NCBI GenBank assembly: GCA_029962745.1
Contig: CM057156.1
Span: forward strand, 28,288,291-28,352,290
Direction: 5' to 3'
Origin: Echinometra lucunter
Lineage: Eukaryota > Echinodermata > Echinoidea > Camarodonta > Echinometridae
DNA length: 64,000 bases
Shown here: positions 24,091 to 35,767 of the stretch, piece by piece
Numbering within the stretch: the first letter of the stretch is position 1
How the letters are laid out: each line of letters opens with the position of its first letter
Position numbers and translations under genes: made by a program
Notes under the pieces: generated by a model
What the model was told of the DNA's origin: nothing
The model's database searches: none
Seen by the model: the letters and a program-made list of their open reading frames with translations, nothing else

Positions 24091-24438
24091 TGTTGGGTAA
24101 TCTATTTGCCGTCTAATCACCAGTTTATCTAATGTTCGATGACCTGATGAACTTGAAAAATATTCAGGTCTGAGAAGGAGACTAGCATCTCAGACACAGG
24201 ACGATTTGATTTTTAGTATTATGCAAAGTTAACCCTAAAGATTCAATACACGTTCATGAATCGTATTTGCAATAGGGTTGTACATAAACTAATGTACACT
24301 GCATTGCAATAGACATAACACGCAAAATAACGCAGTTATGGCATTGTTTGTAATTGTATGTGTAAACGTAGTCGATGAAGATGGTAATATGAAAGGGCAA
24401 AAAAATGTAAAAAAAAAAAAAAAAAAAAAAAAATTGAC

Positions 24439-24518
24439 ACCGCCGTCGCCGGGAGTCGAACCAGGGACCATGAGGATGTGAGACCAGTGCTTTACCGATG
24501 GCCCAATATATAGTCCAT
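24439..24518 (-). repeat. tRNA-like pol III box (C), A-box mutated
   Basis: The B-box is intact, but the A-box flank reads GATGGCCCAATATATAG on the plus strand where the others have GATGGACCAGAATATAG. Confidence 0.55.
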
Positions 24519-25737
24519 AGAGATAACACGTAGATGGAAAATTGGATTCCTAAATCATATCTTCCAGTTCAAATTTCGATATGTTCCTGACTTCTGACTG
24601 AAAAATAAATGGCACACTTACGATAGAGAATTTTCTCAGCTACACCATACTCGAAGCTGGGCAAAAATCGAGTAGAAATAACGGAGCTGTTGCTCAAAAA
24701 AGACGGGAATGTAGAATCAAGAATTAGAAAAAGGTCATGTCCCATAGACAATACACGCAAACTGCGAAAAAATGACATGTCTCCGTTTTTCGTAAGATTA
24801 GACCATGATGCAGTTCTCAAAATGAAAAATGAAGGCAATTGGTATATAAGAGCATTGTCTCAGCTACAACATACTGAAATCCTGGCGAAAATCGACCAAC
24901 AATAAGCGAGATAGTCTTGATTAAAGGTAAAAAACATGACGTCATTATTGAAAAAATGAAATTTTGAGTTTACATGAGAATATGGTAACGTTCCGACTGT
25001 TCGACCCCCAATTTTTTTTCATGAATTCAAATCTTCAATTCATAAGCTTTCAGAAAATGTAAAAAAAAAGGGGGGTCCCCGTGCTTTTTAACGAGCTATG
25101 GCGGATTTTAAAGGGGCATGTTTTTGCGTCTTTTTACATTACTTGCCCTATAGACGCGCGCACGGATTTTGAAGTTCGACGCGCGCGTGCGGCCTTAATT
25201 TCAGTTGAAATCGTTTCTAAACTGATGGAAATGGTCAAGAAATGTATCAGAATTGCAATTCAAGTGAAAAAAACGCCGTTTTTACGTTATTTACGAGTTG
25301 CGCACGCGCAAAACGCGCGCGCGGGCGCTTACGCGCGGAAATTTTTGAAATGCTTAAAATGACCTGAAATGGATTTTGGTTTGATCCATGAGTGATTTTG
25401 AGCATTTTTAAATTTTGCGCGCGCACTGACGCGCGGACGTACGCGTACGCGCGCGTTTAAAAAGTTTAAATTGTTCAGATTGATATGAATATTCATCATG
25501 CCAAATATGAATGAAAAATTACATTCCGTTATGAAGATATGATCATGAGATGATTTTTACAAAATGGCGCCTGGATGACGTCACGATGACCCGATGAACT
25601 TGAAAATGACTAAACATCCGAGATCTCGTTATGACTGATGATTCCTGAAAATTTGACGAAAAATGATTCAGCCAGTTCTGAGATCTCGACTACACAAAAA
25701 AGTGGGTACCAATAAAAAGAATAATAATTAATAATTA

Positions 25738-25960
25738 ATAATAATGAAGAATAAAGAAAATTCTGACGAAATTAAAAGGTGATCTGTCATAATATGACAG
25801 ACCACCTAATAATAATGAAGAATAAAGAAAATTCTGACGAAATTAAAAGGTGATCTGTCATAATATGACAGACCACCTAATTAATTAATTAATAATGAAG
25901 AATAAAGAAAATTCTGACGAAATTAAAAGGTGATCTGTCATAATATGACAGACCACCTAA
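25738..25960. repeat. Three tandem copies of a 70-80 bp unit with a 31-bp palindrome
   Basis: Each unit has AATAATGAAGAATAAAGAAA, then GACGAAATTAAAAGG, then the palindrome AGGTGATCTGTCATAATATG plus ACAGACCACCT. The palindromes lie at 25777-25807, 25848-25878 and 25928-25958. The half-palindrome AGGTGGTCTGTC is also in the head of each large unit (about 14989, 19500, 22399). That links this block to the array it terminates. Confidence 0.85.
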
Positions 25961-26438
25961 TAACAGAGGAAGGATATTTCATAATACAACGTGACATGTC
26001 GGAATTACAGGTATTAACAACTTTATCTGTGAAACAATGCATGCATGCATGCAGTCTTGAAGTTGAAGTTGCAGCTGCACTTCGAAACGAGGTAACTAAC
26101 TGTTAGTGTTAGACAGTCACCTATTAAAACTGAATTAAATGCACGAAATGCCTTTAAAATCCGTAATTTCTACTCGAAAAAAACTGTGTGAAGAAATTAT
26201 AATAATGATCTTACCGATTCATCCAAGGAATGACATTTGATCATCAGCTAGAGCCAGATTAATCGACGGACTAGTAACATAGGTCTTGAGTCACTGACAC
26301 TGTTCTGGTATTTTTCTTCCGCACGTGTGTTTTGTTTTGGTTTGATATGTTGTTAAATATTTTTTTCCAGTGCGCGCTCTGCACGTTTTGATATGCGCTA
26401 ACTTTAGCGCGGTTTTACTGCGTAAGCCATTTGGAGAG
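25961..26438. other. Non-coding interval
   Basis: It contains GCATGCATGCATGCAG at 26039-26053 and a CpG-containing stretch at 26310-26420. No gene is supported. Confidence 0.4.
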
Positions 26439-26467
26439 CTAAGGGCCCTTTTGTCGCGTCGCGGCCC
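26439..26467. repeat. 29-bp inverted repeat, right arm (partner at 10768-10796)
   Basis: It reads CTAAGGGCCCTTTTGTCGCG then TCGCGGCCC. It is the reverse complement of 10768-10796 apart from one T/A difference in the centre of the CGCG core. The two arms enclose the three-copy array. Confidence 0.7.
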
Positions 26468-27071
26468 AATAATTGCAAGGAGTCGAACGGGAAGAAGACC
26501 CATAACAGAAGAATATTCATGGAATAATGGTCTGTGACCGATAGCTTATTCCTATCTCCCCAAATATGAGAAAGAAAGATGTTCATAAAATGTATGTGAT
26601 TAAAATCATAAAATTGGAGTAACAGTAACACCTAGTTGTTCTCAGTATGAAAATATAGCCCTTTCTCGCTCACTCGCTCCACTCACTCGCTCCACTCACT
26701 CATAGAAACAAGATCAGGAGGCAAGCGCTCTTATTCCCTCAGCAACATGTCCGAATATTGTGATATTTTTACAGCGTGATGTAAAGCTTTTCTCGAATAC
26801 AGGGAAATGGTACATCATAAAATTCATCTAATTTATTTTGGTGAAAATTCTACGTTTTACTAGAAAGAAACAAGAGTTTTTGTGGGTAGCTCGCTTCGCT
26901 CGCTCATAGAAACAAAATGGATTTAGATGGCAAGCGATGCACCAAAAAGCATCATATTTGGCAATTAGGTGATCAAACTATTTAGATGCCTTTGAGGCTA
27001 TCAAAGAATGTAATTTTTTCTCACTCGGTGCGCTCACTCGAATATGTAATGTATAGTGGCGTAATGAGTCA

Positions 27072-27117
<46 letters not shown>

Positions 27118-28040
27118 TATATACATTTTTTGTGGGGGGGGGGGGCGCTCAATCTTTCAGTCAGAGCGCAACGCACAGAAAAGTCGTCTTATTTATCGCA
27201 CGCGTATGCATGGCCCTCGCTGACATGAATACGTAATGAGCCATGAAACCCAATTTTTAACGTCCCCGTAAAGCGTGATGGAAAGAGTAAATTACGTTAT
27301 GTTATATATCGTCTGAAAGCTGAAGAGTTGTTCTTGCGAAATACGATGATCGATTTGAAGTATATGATATGCAAAGTATGATTAATAAAGAAGAAAGACA
27401 ACATAAGATATGCATATTTTTCACTTTAATACGAGGGCAAAATAGACCGTGTTATAATCCGAGAGCAAGATGAAAGAGGCATGACGTAAAAGAGAAAATT
27501 TTCCTCTTTCAGATACAAATAAAGTCATTTCGATATATTTTATGAACGGGTCAGGTGAACGAATAAATCATTGCCTTGCAGAGTTAATTTTTGACGAATA
27601 TGACAATATTCTATGTTCGCCGCGAATGCGTGCATCTGATTGGTTCCCCTCCGAGAGTGGAGAGGTCGACGGACTTTCGCGGAGAGAAGGCATTTTCTCC
27701 GTCGAAATTATTCCATGAAAACAGGCATTTTAGGCAACTTTACGAAAAAACTAGAATTAGAACTTCATTAGTATTTCAATCAAGTGGCAAAGCTGTCTTA
27801 GGGGGGAAAACTGAGCGCGCAATTTTTAAAAATTTAGCTCGGGATTTAATATTTCAGTCCCACGTTATCAGCTTTGTGTATGCTGTTCAGCTAATGCACC
27901 TCCACATGAGCTGACGTGTGAAGCCGGTGTGAAGCTTGTAACAATGCGAACATCTGTGCAACTTATCAGCCCTTCTAACCCAAAACACTACCCTAACCCG
28001 CTGAAGCCCTAATCCTAACCCCTGAACCGAACCAAAAATC
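26468..28040. other. Non-coding interval with CTCGCTC-type words and a TA microsatellite
   Basis: TCGCTCACTCGCTCCACTCA lies at about 26666 and GCTCGCTTCGCTCGCTC at about 26889. TAGAAACAA(A/G)AT follows each. (TA)n occupies 27075-27114 and a G-run follows at 27134. CCAATCAGA is present in reverse at 27635-27643. A degenerate CCCTAA-like stretch lies at 27990-28020. The open frame 27591-27914 has no recognisable motif. Confidence 0.45.
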
Positions 28041-28438
28041 TTAAAGGGGTTTCACAAGTCATCAGTTCTGCGTAGATTACGCTAAAATGCACTGTGTACA
28101 CTTGGGTAGAAACAGTGTTCCGTTACTCTGCACTAGGAGTACGCCAAAAAAAAAAAGAAAAAAAAATGGATTTATGGGGTCCATCTTGCACATTCCTTTG
28201 TATCCCGCAGTGTGCCGTTACGCACAATGGTGTAGGCACTGTGTAGGGCCATGTACTAAGATTGTCGTAGCCCTTACCCAACAAGGCCCGGTATGAAATC
28301 CCCTTTCACACCGGCCCTTGCCTCAAGTTGCGTAGTGACTTCTCAGAGCTCACATGACCCTACGCAGTGCATACACCACCCCATGTAACAATACGCAGAG
28401 GTACATGACATGTATTTTAACTTGAACTGGAACACAAT

Positions 28439-28630
28439 GGCCCGAATTCACAAAGGTGGTTTCATTTGAAACCGTGGTTTCTGAAAACCATGGATTTTTG
28501 AAACCACGGTTTCACCTGAAACCACGGTTTCACCGAGTCTGTGATTCACAAACAGTGGTTTCAAAAATCCACGGTTTCAATTAGACCCACGGTTGAAACC
28601 ACGGTTAAAACCACGGTTGCAACCGGAGTC
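28439..28630. repeat. Left subterminal cluster of AAACCACGGTTTC palindromes
   Basis: About ten words of the type GAAACCACGG or CCGTGGTTTC occur in both orientations within 190 bp. They are spaced roughly 15-25 bp apart and able to pair with one another. Confidence 0.85.
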
Positions 28631-30274
28631 TAGGGATTTCCCCCTTTTCGCACTGCACTGAGCATGCTCAGTATGATTGATCCAGAGCTAGAGCTAGAGT
28701 CGTATACCGAGCTAGCTTTCCTTTTATTTTCGTATCTTTGGAATAAAACGCGGACGTGTACCGCAGGGTCATCGTATTTTGCATATTGACCTTAATGCGC
28801 TTGTCGCCCGGAGCAACAGGCGTATTATCATGCGCAATCGCGCTAGTGCGCGCATAACCTAGCCAAACTTTGCTTACGTTACATCAACATTCGGCCGCCT
28901 AGCCTGGCTAAGCCTACTGTATATCGCTTAGGCCTATTTATATGACCGGAGGGTGCGACTGCAATCGGAATATTCTAGGATGCTCTCTTTGAATATTTAT
29001 TTTTCAAAATCTGTTTAATGACAAAGATAACAAGGATTTTGTAATCGTATAAATAAGACGCTTATAGCCAATTGGGGCATCTACACGACGTGTTATCATG
29101 AATGCTTACAGCATTGAAAAATGAAATGATATTCAATTTGTCGATGTTGAATTTTTATCTGTGAATGATAATGTAATGTAATCTCCGGCATCGTTTAGAA
29201 TTGTAATTGATTTCGGACTTATTTTTATCTAAACTTTCGAATTAATTTCGCAATTTGCCACGTCGAAATCCTTTTCATTTAAAAATTTTGCAAGGTTTGG
29301 GGCTTCATTGTTCTGACGGTCATTGTAAATTGTAGATTCAGGAATTCATTGTACTTTTTTTTCAGCAGTATTTTCTCTATATATCAGTAATATTTCAAGA
29401 CATTTTTATTGAGAAACTTTTCTGTAGTAGGATGGGAAACTTTGAAGTGGTTGGCATTAGGATAGGCATCACAGAATTTGTTTTTGTTTTTCCAAATACT
29501 TCATTAGAGATTTCACTTAAAATAAATTGTCGCATGCGCGCGGACACACACACACACACACACACACACCAACATACGAGTCTGCAAAGCCCCCCCCCCC
29601 CCGTAAAGTCAAAGCATCATAACAACCGTTCCAACATGCTGCTATCTTCAAGCACAGCCACAGCCTACCAAGATCTTTAGCAACATCAACCTCTCTTGTG
29701 CAAAGTATTCACTATCAATATTTTGCAACAATATCAAGCATATTTACATTGCATCATCAGAAACCGCAGGAAGTTTTCGAAAGTGTGTGTGGGGGGGGGA
29801 GGGGCAGCTGCGCGTACAAACCAGGATAATTGTTTCCAGGATTTTGTACAGAGGCAAACATGTATGCTCAAAAAAGTGGGGGAGGGGAGGCTGCAGCCCC
29901 CAGGCCCCCCCCCCCCAGTTTCGTGGGCCCTGCTCATAACATCATCATAAAACACAAATTATGACGTCATTCACATCTTGCCAAAAAGCAACACGACTTC
30001 TAATGTGATGTATCTACGATAAAAAGTACATGTATACAAAGTTTTTATAAAGTAACTTAATTTCAGCAATTTAATATATACTTTTGTCATATAATGTAAC
30101 TGCGACAAAATTTACACACACACAAAAAAAATTTTAGGTAACCATATTTTCCATTGCTAGTTAATAATAGTCAAAGAAATTACATACCGATTCACTGAAT
30201 ATGAACATGACTATTTTTCTCAGAAAGGGATGGCATAATTTACAATATCAATCAATCTACATTCATGCATTCAT
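28631..30274. other. Interior of the large element, no gene seen
   Basis: A CpG-containing stretch lies at 28740-28900, (CA)n at 29543-29568, C-run at 29589-29601 and G/C runs at 29790-29915. The stretch 29790-29935 resembles a decayed G-tract MITE. No supported exon. Confidence 0.4.
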
Positions 30275-30518
30275 GGCCGAACGCAGGGGGGGGGGCACCC
30301 CAGAAATTTGAAAACTTACATTTTTTTACTGAAAATTTTCACAGAATTCACCAAAAGTGTATACCAAATGTAACAAATCCTTCAATCTCACTTTAAAAAA
30401 AAGCAAAAGTGTCCCCTGACAAGCTCCGTCATTTTTCTTCTTCCCTTTCGATTTTCTTCAAAATATTTTTTTGCGTCTTGCCCCCCCCCCCCAGGAAAAA
30501 AATTTCTGTGTACGGCCC
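30275..30518 (-). mobile_element. MITE-like G-tract element, inverted copy
   Basis: It runs from GGCCGAACGCAGGGGGGG to AAATTTCTGTGTACGGCCC. In reverse it matches 6331-6582 through the TTTCAGTAAAAAATGTAAGT block and the GCAAGACGC block. Terminal inverted repeats are kept. Confidence 0.75.
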
Positions 30519-30640
30519 TGTCTACATTAAATGTATTCCATTTTCACTATAAATATTTCACTTCCTGAGTACACATAAATAATGTTTTGCTCATAAAATG
30601 AATTCATAAAGCCATGCAGAACCCATGCCAGGTTTATATC

Positions 30641-31055
30641 CACTTGGTCTACCAGCAGATGGTCTAATTACCTGATTGTCTAATACCATATTGGCTAAAT
30701 CCCTTTGATATACTATCAATTTGGTCTAATTCCCATTTGGTTTAATACATACTTGGTCTAATTCCACTTTGGTCTAATGCAATGATCACTTGGCCTAATT
30801 GCCAATTCGTCTAATAACCAAACTGTCTAATTGCATTTGGTATTAGTCTAAGTGATGTTAGGCCAAGTGGACATTAGACACTATGGGCATTAGACAAAAT
30901 GAGAATTAGACAAAATGGTAAATAGGCGAAGTGGCAATTAGACCAAAGATCATTAGACGAACTGGTTGTAGACAAAATGGAATTAGACCATGTGGGGCAA
31001 GACCAAACGGGCAGTAGTCAAAGTGGGAGTAGACCGACCGGCAATTTACCAAAAG
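30641..31055. mobile_element. Foldback element built of 20-bp TTGGTCTAATT repeats
   Basis: From 30641 to about 30845 the sequence is a run of degenerate units such as CACTTGGTCTAATTCC. From about 30850 to 31055 it switches to the reverse complement (GAATTAGACCAAATGG type). Each arm has about ten units, so the arms can pair with one another throughout. No coding capacity. Confidence 0.85.
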
Positions 31056-31083
31056 TATCACTACATTATCTGCATAAAGAAGT

Positions 31084-31356
31084 TTGCAGTATTGTCAACA
31101 AGGTCAAGGCAACAAGAAAGGCTGCATGGTACACCACGTATTACCCAAGGAAATGATGGTTGAATTGGCATGGGAGGAACATATGTTAAGAATACAATTT
31201 CTCAAAGAAGAGCATGCTCTAAACATGGCTATTTTCTGTATGTACACCTATATAAACAGAAATAGTATATCAAAATTTTACTATACGAACCTTGTAGGTA
31301 ATATATGTAGCTGTAAATATGAGTGTTCTGAAATTAATGCGTATTCATATTTTTGA
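31084..31356 (+). pseudogene. Myb/SANT-like C-terminal fragment of a Harbinger-type element
   Basis: The plus frame reads GCMVHHVLPKEMMVELAWEE then HMLRIQFLKEEHALNMAIF, an amphipathic charged helix. The style resembles the C-terminal tail of the Myb/SANT-like protein that accompanies Harbinger transposases. An acceptor-like TTTGCAG precedes it at 31082-31088. The downstream part of the frame decays into Asn/Tyr/Ser-rich sequence. The assignment leans on the neighbouring transposase remnant. On sequence alone it is only a plausible exon. Confidence 0.4.
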
Positions 31357-32389
31357 ATAATTGCATACAGTGATGTGTTGCTGACTTGTTCTTGTCTAAG
31401 GTTTTAAGCACTATTTGATTCATATATGAACTGCATTACATATGCCTATCAAATTCAATAATTATTCATGACTCATATTCTGACAATTTGAACATAATAT
31501 TTTAGAAGACAATTTTCCAGATTCAATATCAAATTGACAATTTACTGTGATAAGAATGTTCATTAACACATACTGAACTATAATTTGTTTTGAGAACTTG
31601 TAAAAAAGGAAATATCATTATCTACTTTTTAATAATAATTGCAAGAGTAAGACAATGTGCAGCTCATCTGAATATATGAATTCAGGATAGCCTTAAATAG
31701 GATTCTACTATAGAATTTCAATCAATTTTTATTCAAAATATTTATTCAAATTAGTTTTTTTAAAACTGTTATCATTTTGAAATTATGATTATGAACTAAA
31801 ATTTTCAACAGAAATCAGATTATGATAAACTGCAATTCCAATCCACTCTAATTGATGTATTTGTAGAGCACCAATATCTAGCTGCTTAGTCAAAAGCACT
31901 TATGAGACTAATTCATATTGCAAAGAAAAATATGTAACTAAAGGCAAACCTTGTCAGCACCAATATCTAGCTGCCTAATCAAAAGCACTTATGAGACTAA
32001 TTCATATTGCAAAGAAAAATATGTAATTAAAGAAAAACCTTGTCACAACAAACTTCTCTGCAATAGGGGGGGGGGCTCCAAGTACAAAAGAGAGTGTGTT
32101 CGTGTGTGTATTATTATTTTTTGGCCAACCAAGTGAAGGGAGCATGTGACCCCCCCACCCCCCTCTTATGTAACTTCGGAACCCATGCCCTGAGGTCGCA
32201 ACTTTGGTCTTAAAAGACTGGGGGGGGGGGTCTTAACAAGAAAAAAAATATCATGAAATGGCGCATCGACTCCTTTGCATATTAGGGACATATCACGCGA
32301 AACATCTCGCAGACCCTCCCCCCCCCCCCCTGCTTAAGGTTAAGGATAATTATAGATGATTATCAAAAAACTTATTCACATTCCACTAT
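31357..32389. other. AT-rich interval with an 89-bp tandem duplication
   Basis: CACCAATATCTAGCTGC at 31870 recurs at 31959. The whole 89-bp block is repeated with few changes. G and C runs lie at 32067-32075, 32220-32230 and 32318-32330. No gene is seen here. Confidence 0.6.
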
Positions 32390-32640
32390 CTCCATATAGC
32401 CACCTGGCACCATATGCCCTTGCCTCTTCAGTTCTTTCAGTTAACTCTGATCCATGAATTTGATACGAGTCCAATTAATAGCACCTACATGCCACCTATG
32501 ACACCTGGAAATCCACAATACTCATAGAATCACTTATGGGTAGATTCGACCTCTTCTTTCGTACTTGGAAACTGCATGAATTCTCTTTTCCTTCTTGCGA
32601 AAGCTTTGGAAATCTCTCTGATGTCTCTGCAAACAGATTA
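32390..32640 (-). pseudogene. Decayed PIF/Harbinger-type transposase fragment
   Basis: The minus strand, after an acceptor-like TTTGCAG, reads RDIREISKAFARRKREFMQF, then PSTKEEVESTHK, a stop, FYEYCGFPGVIGGM and another stop. The stretch with FPGVIG matches the conserved segment just before the first catalytic Asp of Harbinger DDE transposases (IGxIDGTH in live copies). Here that Asp motif is lost to a stop and frame change (CHVGAINW follows in another frame). It is therefore inactive. Another possible exon of the same gene lies upstream at about 33490-33600 (DRRNRFECTLPHQHERN). Confidence 0.7.
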
Positions 32641-34920
32641 TTCTGATACTGATGCCTCAGTCATCACCATGCATCCTATGGAATGATCCTGTAATTACAT
32701 ATCAACAGATATCAGGTTGAAAATATTTTCTCAGAAATATTGACCTTTAAATTTGAAATATATATATATATATATATATATATGAAAAAAAAATAAAACA
32801 ACAAAACTATGCATCATTAATTTGACATTTAAGAAGAAAAAAAAATGAAAAAAGTAACCAATTTGTGATTTATTATTAGCATATCAAAATTACTGAAATT
32901 ATGCCTTCTTTTCATAACACACTTGTTACTGCTGCATGAACAATTTTACAAGTAGAGCAAGTCATTTTCAGATGGTGAGAATTGAATGGTGCTCAATTTT
33001 TCACTCCTTGCAGTAAAAAAAATGGAAAAATGAAATTTGGAATTACATGTATTGTGATATTCTCTCTTAAGATGACATTTTTAAATGATTAAGATAACAA
33101 GATGACTTATCAGCATATCAGAACTGTTAAAGACCAAGATTTGCTTCCGCAAAAGGATTAATGTTAAAATAATTTTATTGTCTTGCTCAAAATATTCCAT
33201 GTAATTAACAATGACATACATTAAAGAATCTCCACATTTAAATTGATTTTCAAATCTCAAAGCACTAACTTCTCCTCATATGCCCCTCTTCTGTTCAATA
33301 TTATTTGAGGATAAAAAAGAATTAACTTCTCTTAAATATAAAGCAAAAGCAAGTCCAGCTTAAAATTTAAAGATTCCACCCCACCCCCCCCCCCCCCAAA
33401 AAAAAGAGAGAAATGATAAACAATAAAAGCACAAATTCAGGGAGAACAACTAACTAGTATTTACAAAAAAAAAAATAGAGCAGTCAATACCTGCAACATC
33501 ACAGGTAGCTATGGTGGATCATTTCGTTCATGCTGATGAGGTAGAGTGCATTCAAATCGATTCCTCCGGTCCAAGAGACCTTGCTGTTTTCTGTCAGCTC
33601 TCTGTATGTAAAATAACGTTGGAATTAGAGGCAAAATTAAATATTGAAGGCGAGAATTATTGGAAATGAGTGTACATACAATACATACATGTACTGTACA
33701 TCAACAATTTTCAGGGTCGTTCTCAATCTGCTGTATGCTTCTTATTAATGTGATTGAGAATTTGAGATTCAGTCTCAGTTCAAGGCGTTAATCTACTTTC
33801 GTATCCATGCACATATTTCCAATTGTAATGAACAAGTCTGCATTCAAAAAATTTAACATAATGATCAGCAACATGTATTCAATTTTTCAACTGCATTGGA
33901 ATAAAATTGGACCAAGGAAACCTTGCTTTACGCAGCTTCGGCCTCCGATTTTGTTGCTCAGTACGGTCCTCCGATGGTTCGCTTCACTTCATGTGCGCAT
34001 TTGTGCCATCCTTAAGCCAACAATCTAAATTTTTGCAAACTTTCCTGTGTTATCCCACATTATAGATGGGTCTGCATGTAAAGTTAGCAAAAACTTAGAT
34101 TGCTACATCACAGATTACTACATTTTTTTGGTGTTTCTAGTATAGATCTATACAGCAAGGGAAGTGTCACATTCCATGAGAAATCCTGTGTACATGGTCA
34201 ATGAATTGACCTCGTCCCACAAAAGTGACAATTCTGTACCGAAACTGCATAGCATGCTTTTCTTTTGGTTACTCGACGGAATGCTGTCAAGTCTGATAAG
34301 CATCAGTTTTCATCTTAAAATTCACCATTTTTCAGTTCATTCATCAGATATGAAGCAGAAAGGAGAAATTGAGAGCCTCAGGAACATTGCTGGTAAGTAA
34401 AATGAAAACTTTTCTTCTCTATTATATTCAATATATTTTGCGTTTGCGTTGGCAATTAGTTTCGCTATTCAAAACGCCGTTTCGACCTACGGTGGTCTAG
34501 ATTACCGCTTAGATCGGTAGAGTTAGCAAGAATAACATGATTCATGATGTACATGTAGATTCTAGCTCTAGTTTAGGAACAGAAAGCAGAATCTACATGC
34601 ACTGATGCAGAGAGCGAATCACGTAGCACACAGTGCGCAGCAGGGCCTGGCAAGGGGGGGGGGGTGTACTGAGCAACGACATCAAAGATCAAACTTTCAA
34701 AGCAAAAAATAAATGGAGGTTCCCTTGGAAAGACTTTATTCAAATTCAGGTTAAAAATTGTGCAGATCTAGATTTAAGACTTGACTCTACATTAGAGTCT
34801 ATCACAGCACACATGACATTGACATGTTGCTGACCATCCATGCTCTGTGAAATTTGAAGCAGATTCATTCATTTCACTTTCAATTCAACTGGAAATAGAC
34901 CTAGACTAGGCCTAAAGTTA
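32641..34920. other. Interval with possible exon remnants, no intact gene
   Basis: (TA)n lies at 32760-32782 and a C-run at 33379-33397. A minus-strand exon-like piece at 33490-33600 has RRNRFE-like residues reminiscent of Harbinger transposase N-termini. On the plus strand a frame ending KQKGEIESLRNIAG meets a consensus donor GTAAGT at 34392-34397, with an acceptor-like TTTTTCAG before it at about 34330. Neither piece can be joined to anything with confidence. G-run at 34653-34663. Confidence 0.35.
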
Positions 34921-35087
34921 GATCTAGATTAGACTGAAGTGTTCTGTCTCTAATAGTCGTTGTTAGCCTTGTATTCTGGTAGCGTCGGCACTCCTCCTTT
35001 CTAAAAAGGAGGAGTGCCGACCCTACCAATATACGAGGCTAACGACGACTGTTACTAGAGACAGAACATTTCGGTCTAGATCTAGAT
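34921..35087. mobile_element. Hairpin MITE, copy 2, with 9-bp target duplication
   Basis: The element spans 34930-35078 (149 bp), from TAGACTGAAGTGTTCTGTCT to AACATTTCGGTCTA. Perfect 9-bp direct repeats GATCTAGAT flank it at 34921-34929 and 35079-35087. The centre carries GGCACTCCTCCTTT and its complement, which are missing from copy 1 at 4209-4331. Copy 1 is thus a loop-deleted sibling. Confidence 0.88.
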
Positions 35088-35767
35088 CTAGACCCTAGAT
35101 CCAAGTCTAACGTTAGGTCTACGTGTGTCGCGTGTGATATGAAAGTGCATTATAGCACCCAAGACCAAGTGAATGTGCAATAATTGTTCATTATCATAAT
35201 AATGAAATTTTGATTCATTAATGCAGGCTGGATATTATTACTATTAGCCGAGACCCGAGTTCAAGTCTTACACCAGGAGTCCAGCCTTACTCGATCTCGA
35301 TCCAGTCTTCAACTCGTTGTGATGAAGGGACACAAAAATAAACACCTGGGACTGAAAAATTAACCTGCTTGCGATTATGCTCCACTGAGCTCCACACTGG
35401 TGCTCTGCTCCAAACAGCATGCTTTTATATCATATATTTACTTTTCTGTACAACAAAATACGTACAAATATGAAGAAAAGAGAATTTCTAATTAGAAATC
35501 TCTAGGAACTGGTAAATTACTCACGATTTCATTCTAGCTAGGGCTCGGGAAAATAGGCTTGGCTCCTCAAGTCTTGCTGCCCCCCAAAATCTTTCTGCTA
35601 CGCTGACCGCCGCACAGTGGGCCAGGATAGCTCCAAAGTGCGCCAAAATTCATATTCACTCAGTTTTACTCTAATATTATGGTTTTTTTTTTTTCTATTT
35701 ATCCTCCATTGAGGTACTTTATTATTCATAAAATATCAAAAGATACAAGTTTTTACATTAACAAAAT

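Larger units (their letters stand above)
22368..25727. repeat. Complex tandem unit, copy C (3.4 kb)
   Basis: Same order again: head (22368), AACGTT array (22610-24090) with internal higher-order repeats, A-tract, tRNA-like box (24439-24518), AT-rich segment, CGCG block (25146-25456), tail. The array is longer than in B because a sub-block with AAGGACTAAAACGTAGCGG recurs at about 22813, 22993 and 23425. Confidence 0.88.

Noticed and set aside
27591..27914. 107-residue plus-strand frame as a gene
   Set aside because: No recognisable domain, no splice sites fitting neighbours, and nothing in its composition distinguishes it from chance.
27970..28023. Interstitial telomere repeat (CCCTAA-like words)
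   Set aside because: Only three or four imperfect words in about 50 bp, not a tandem run.
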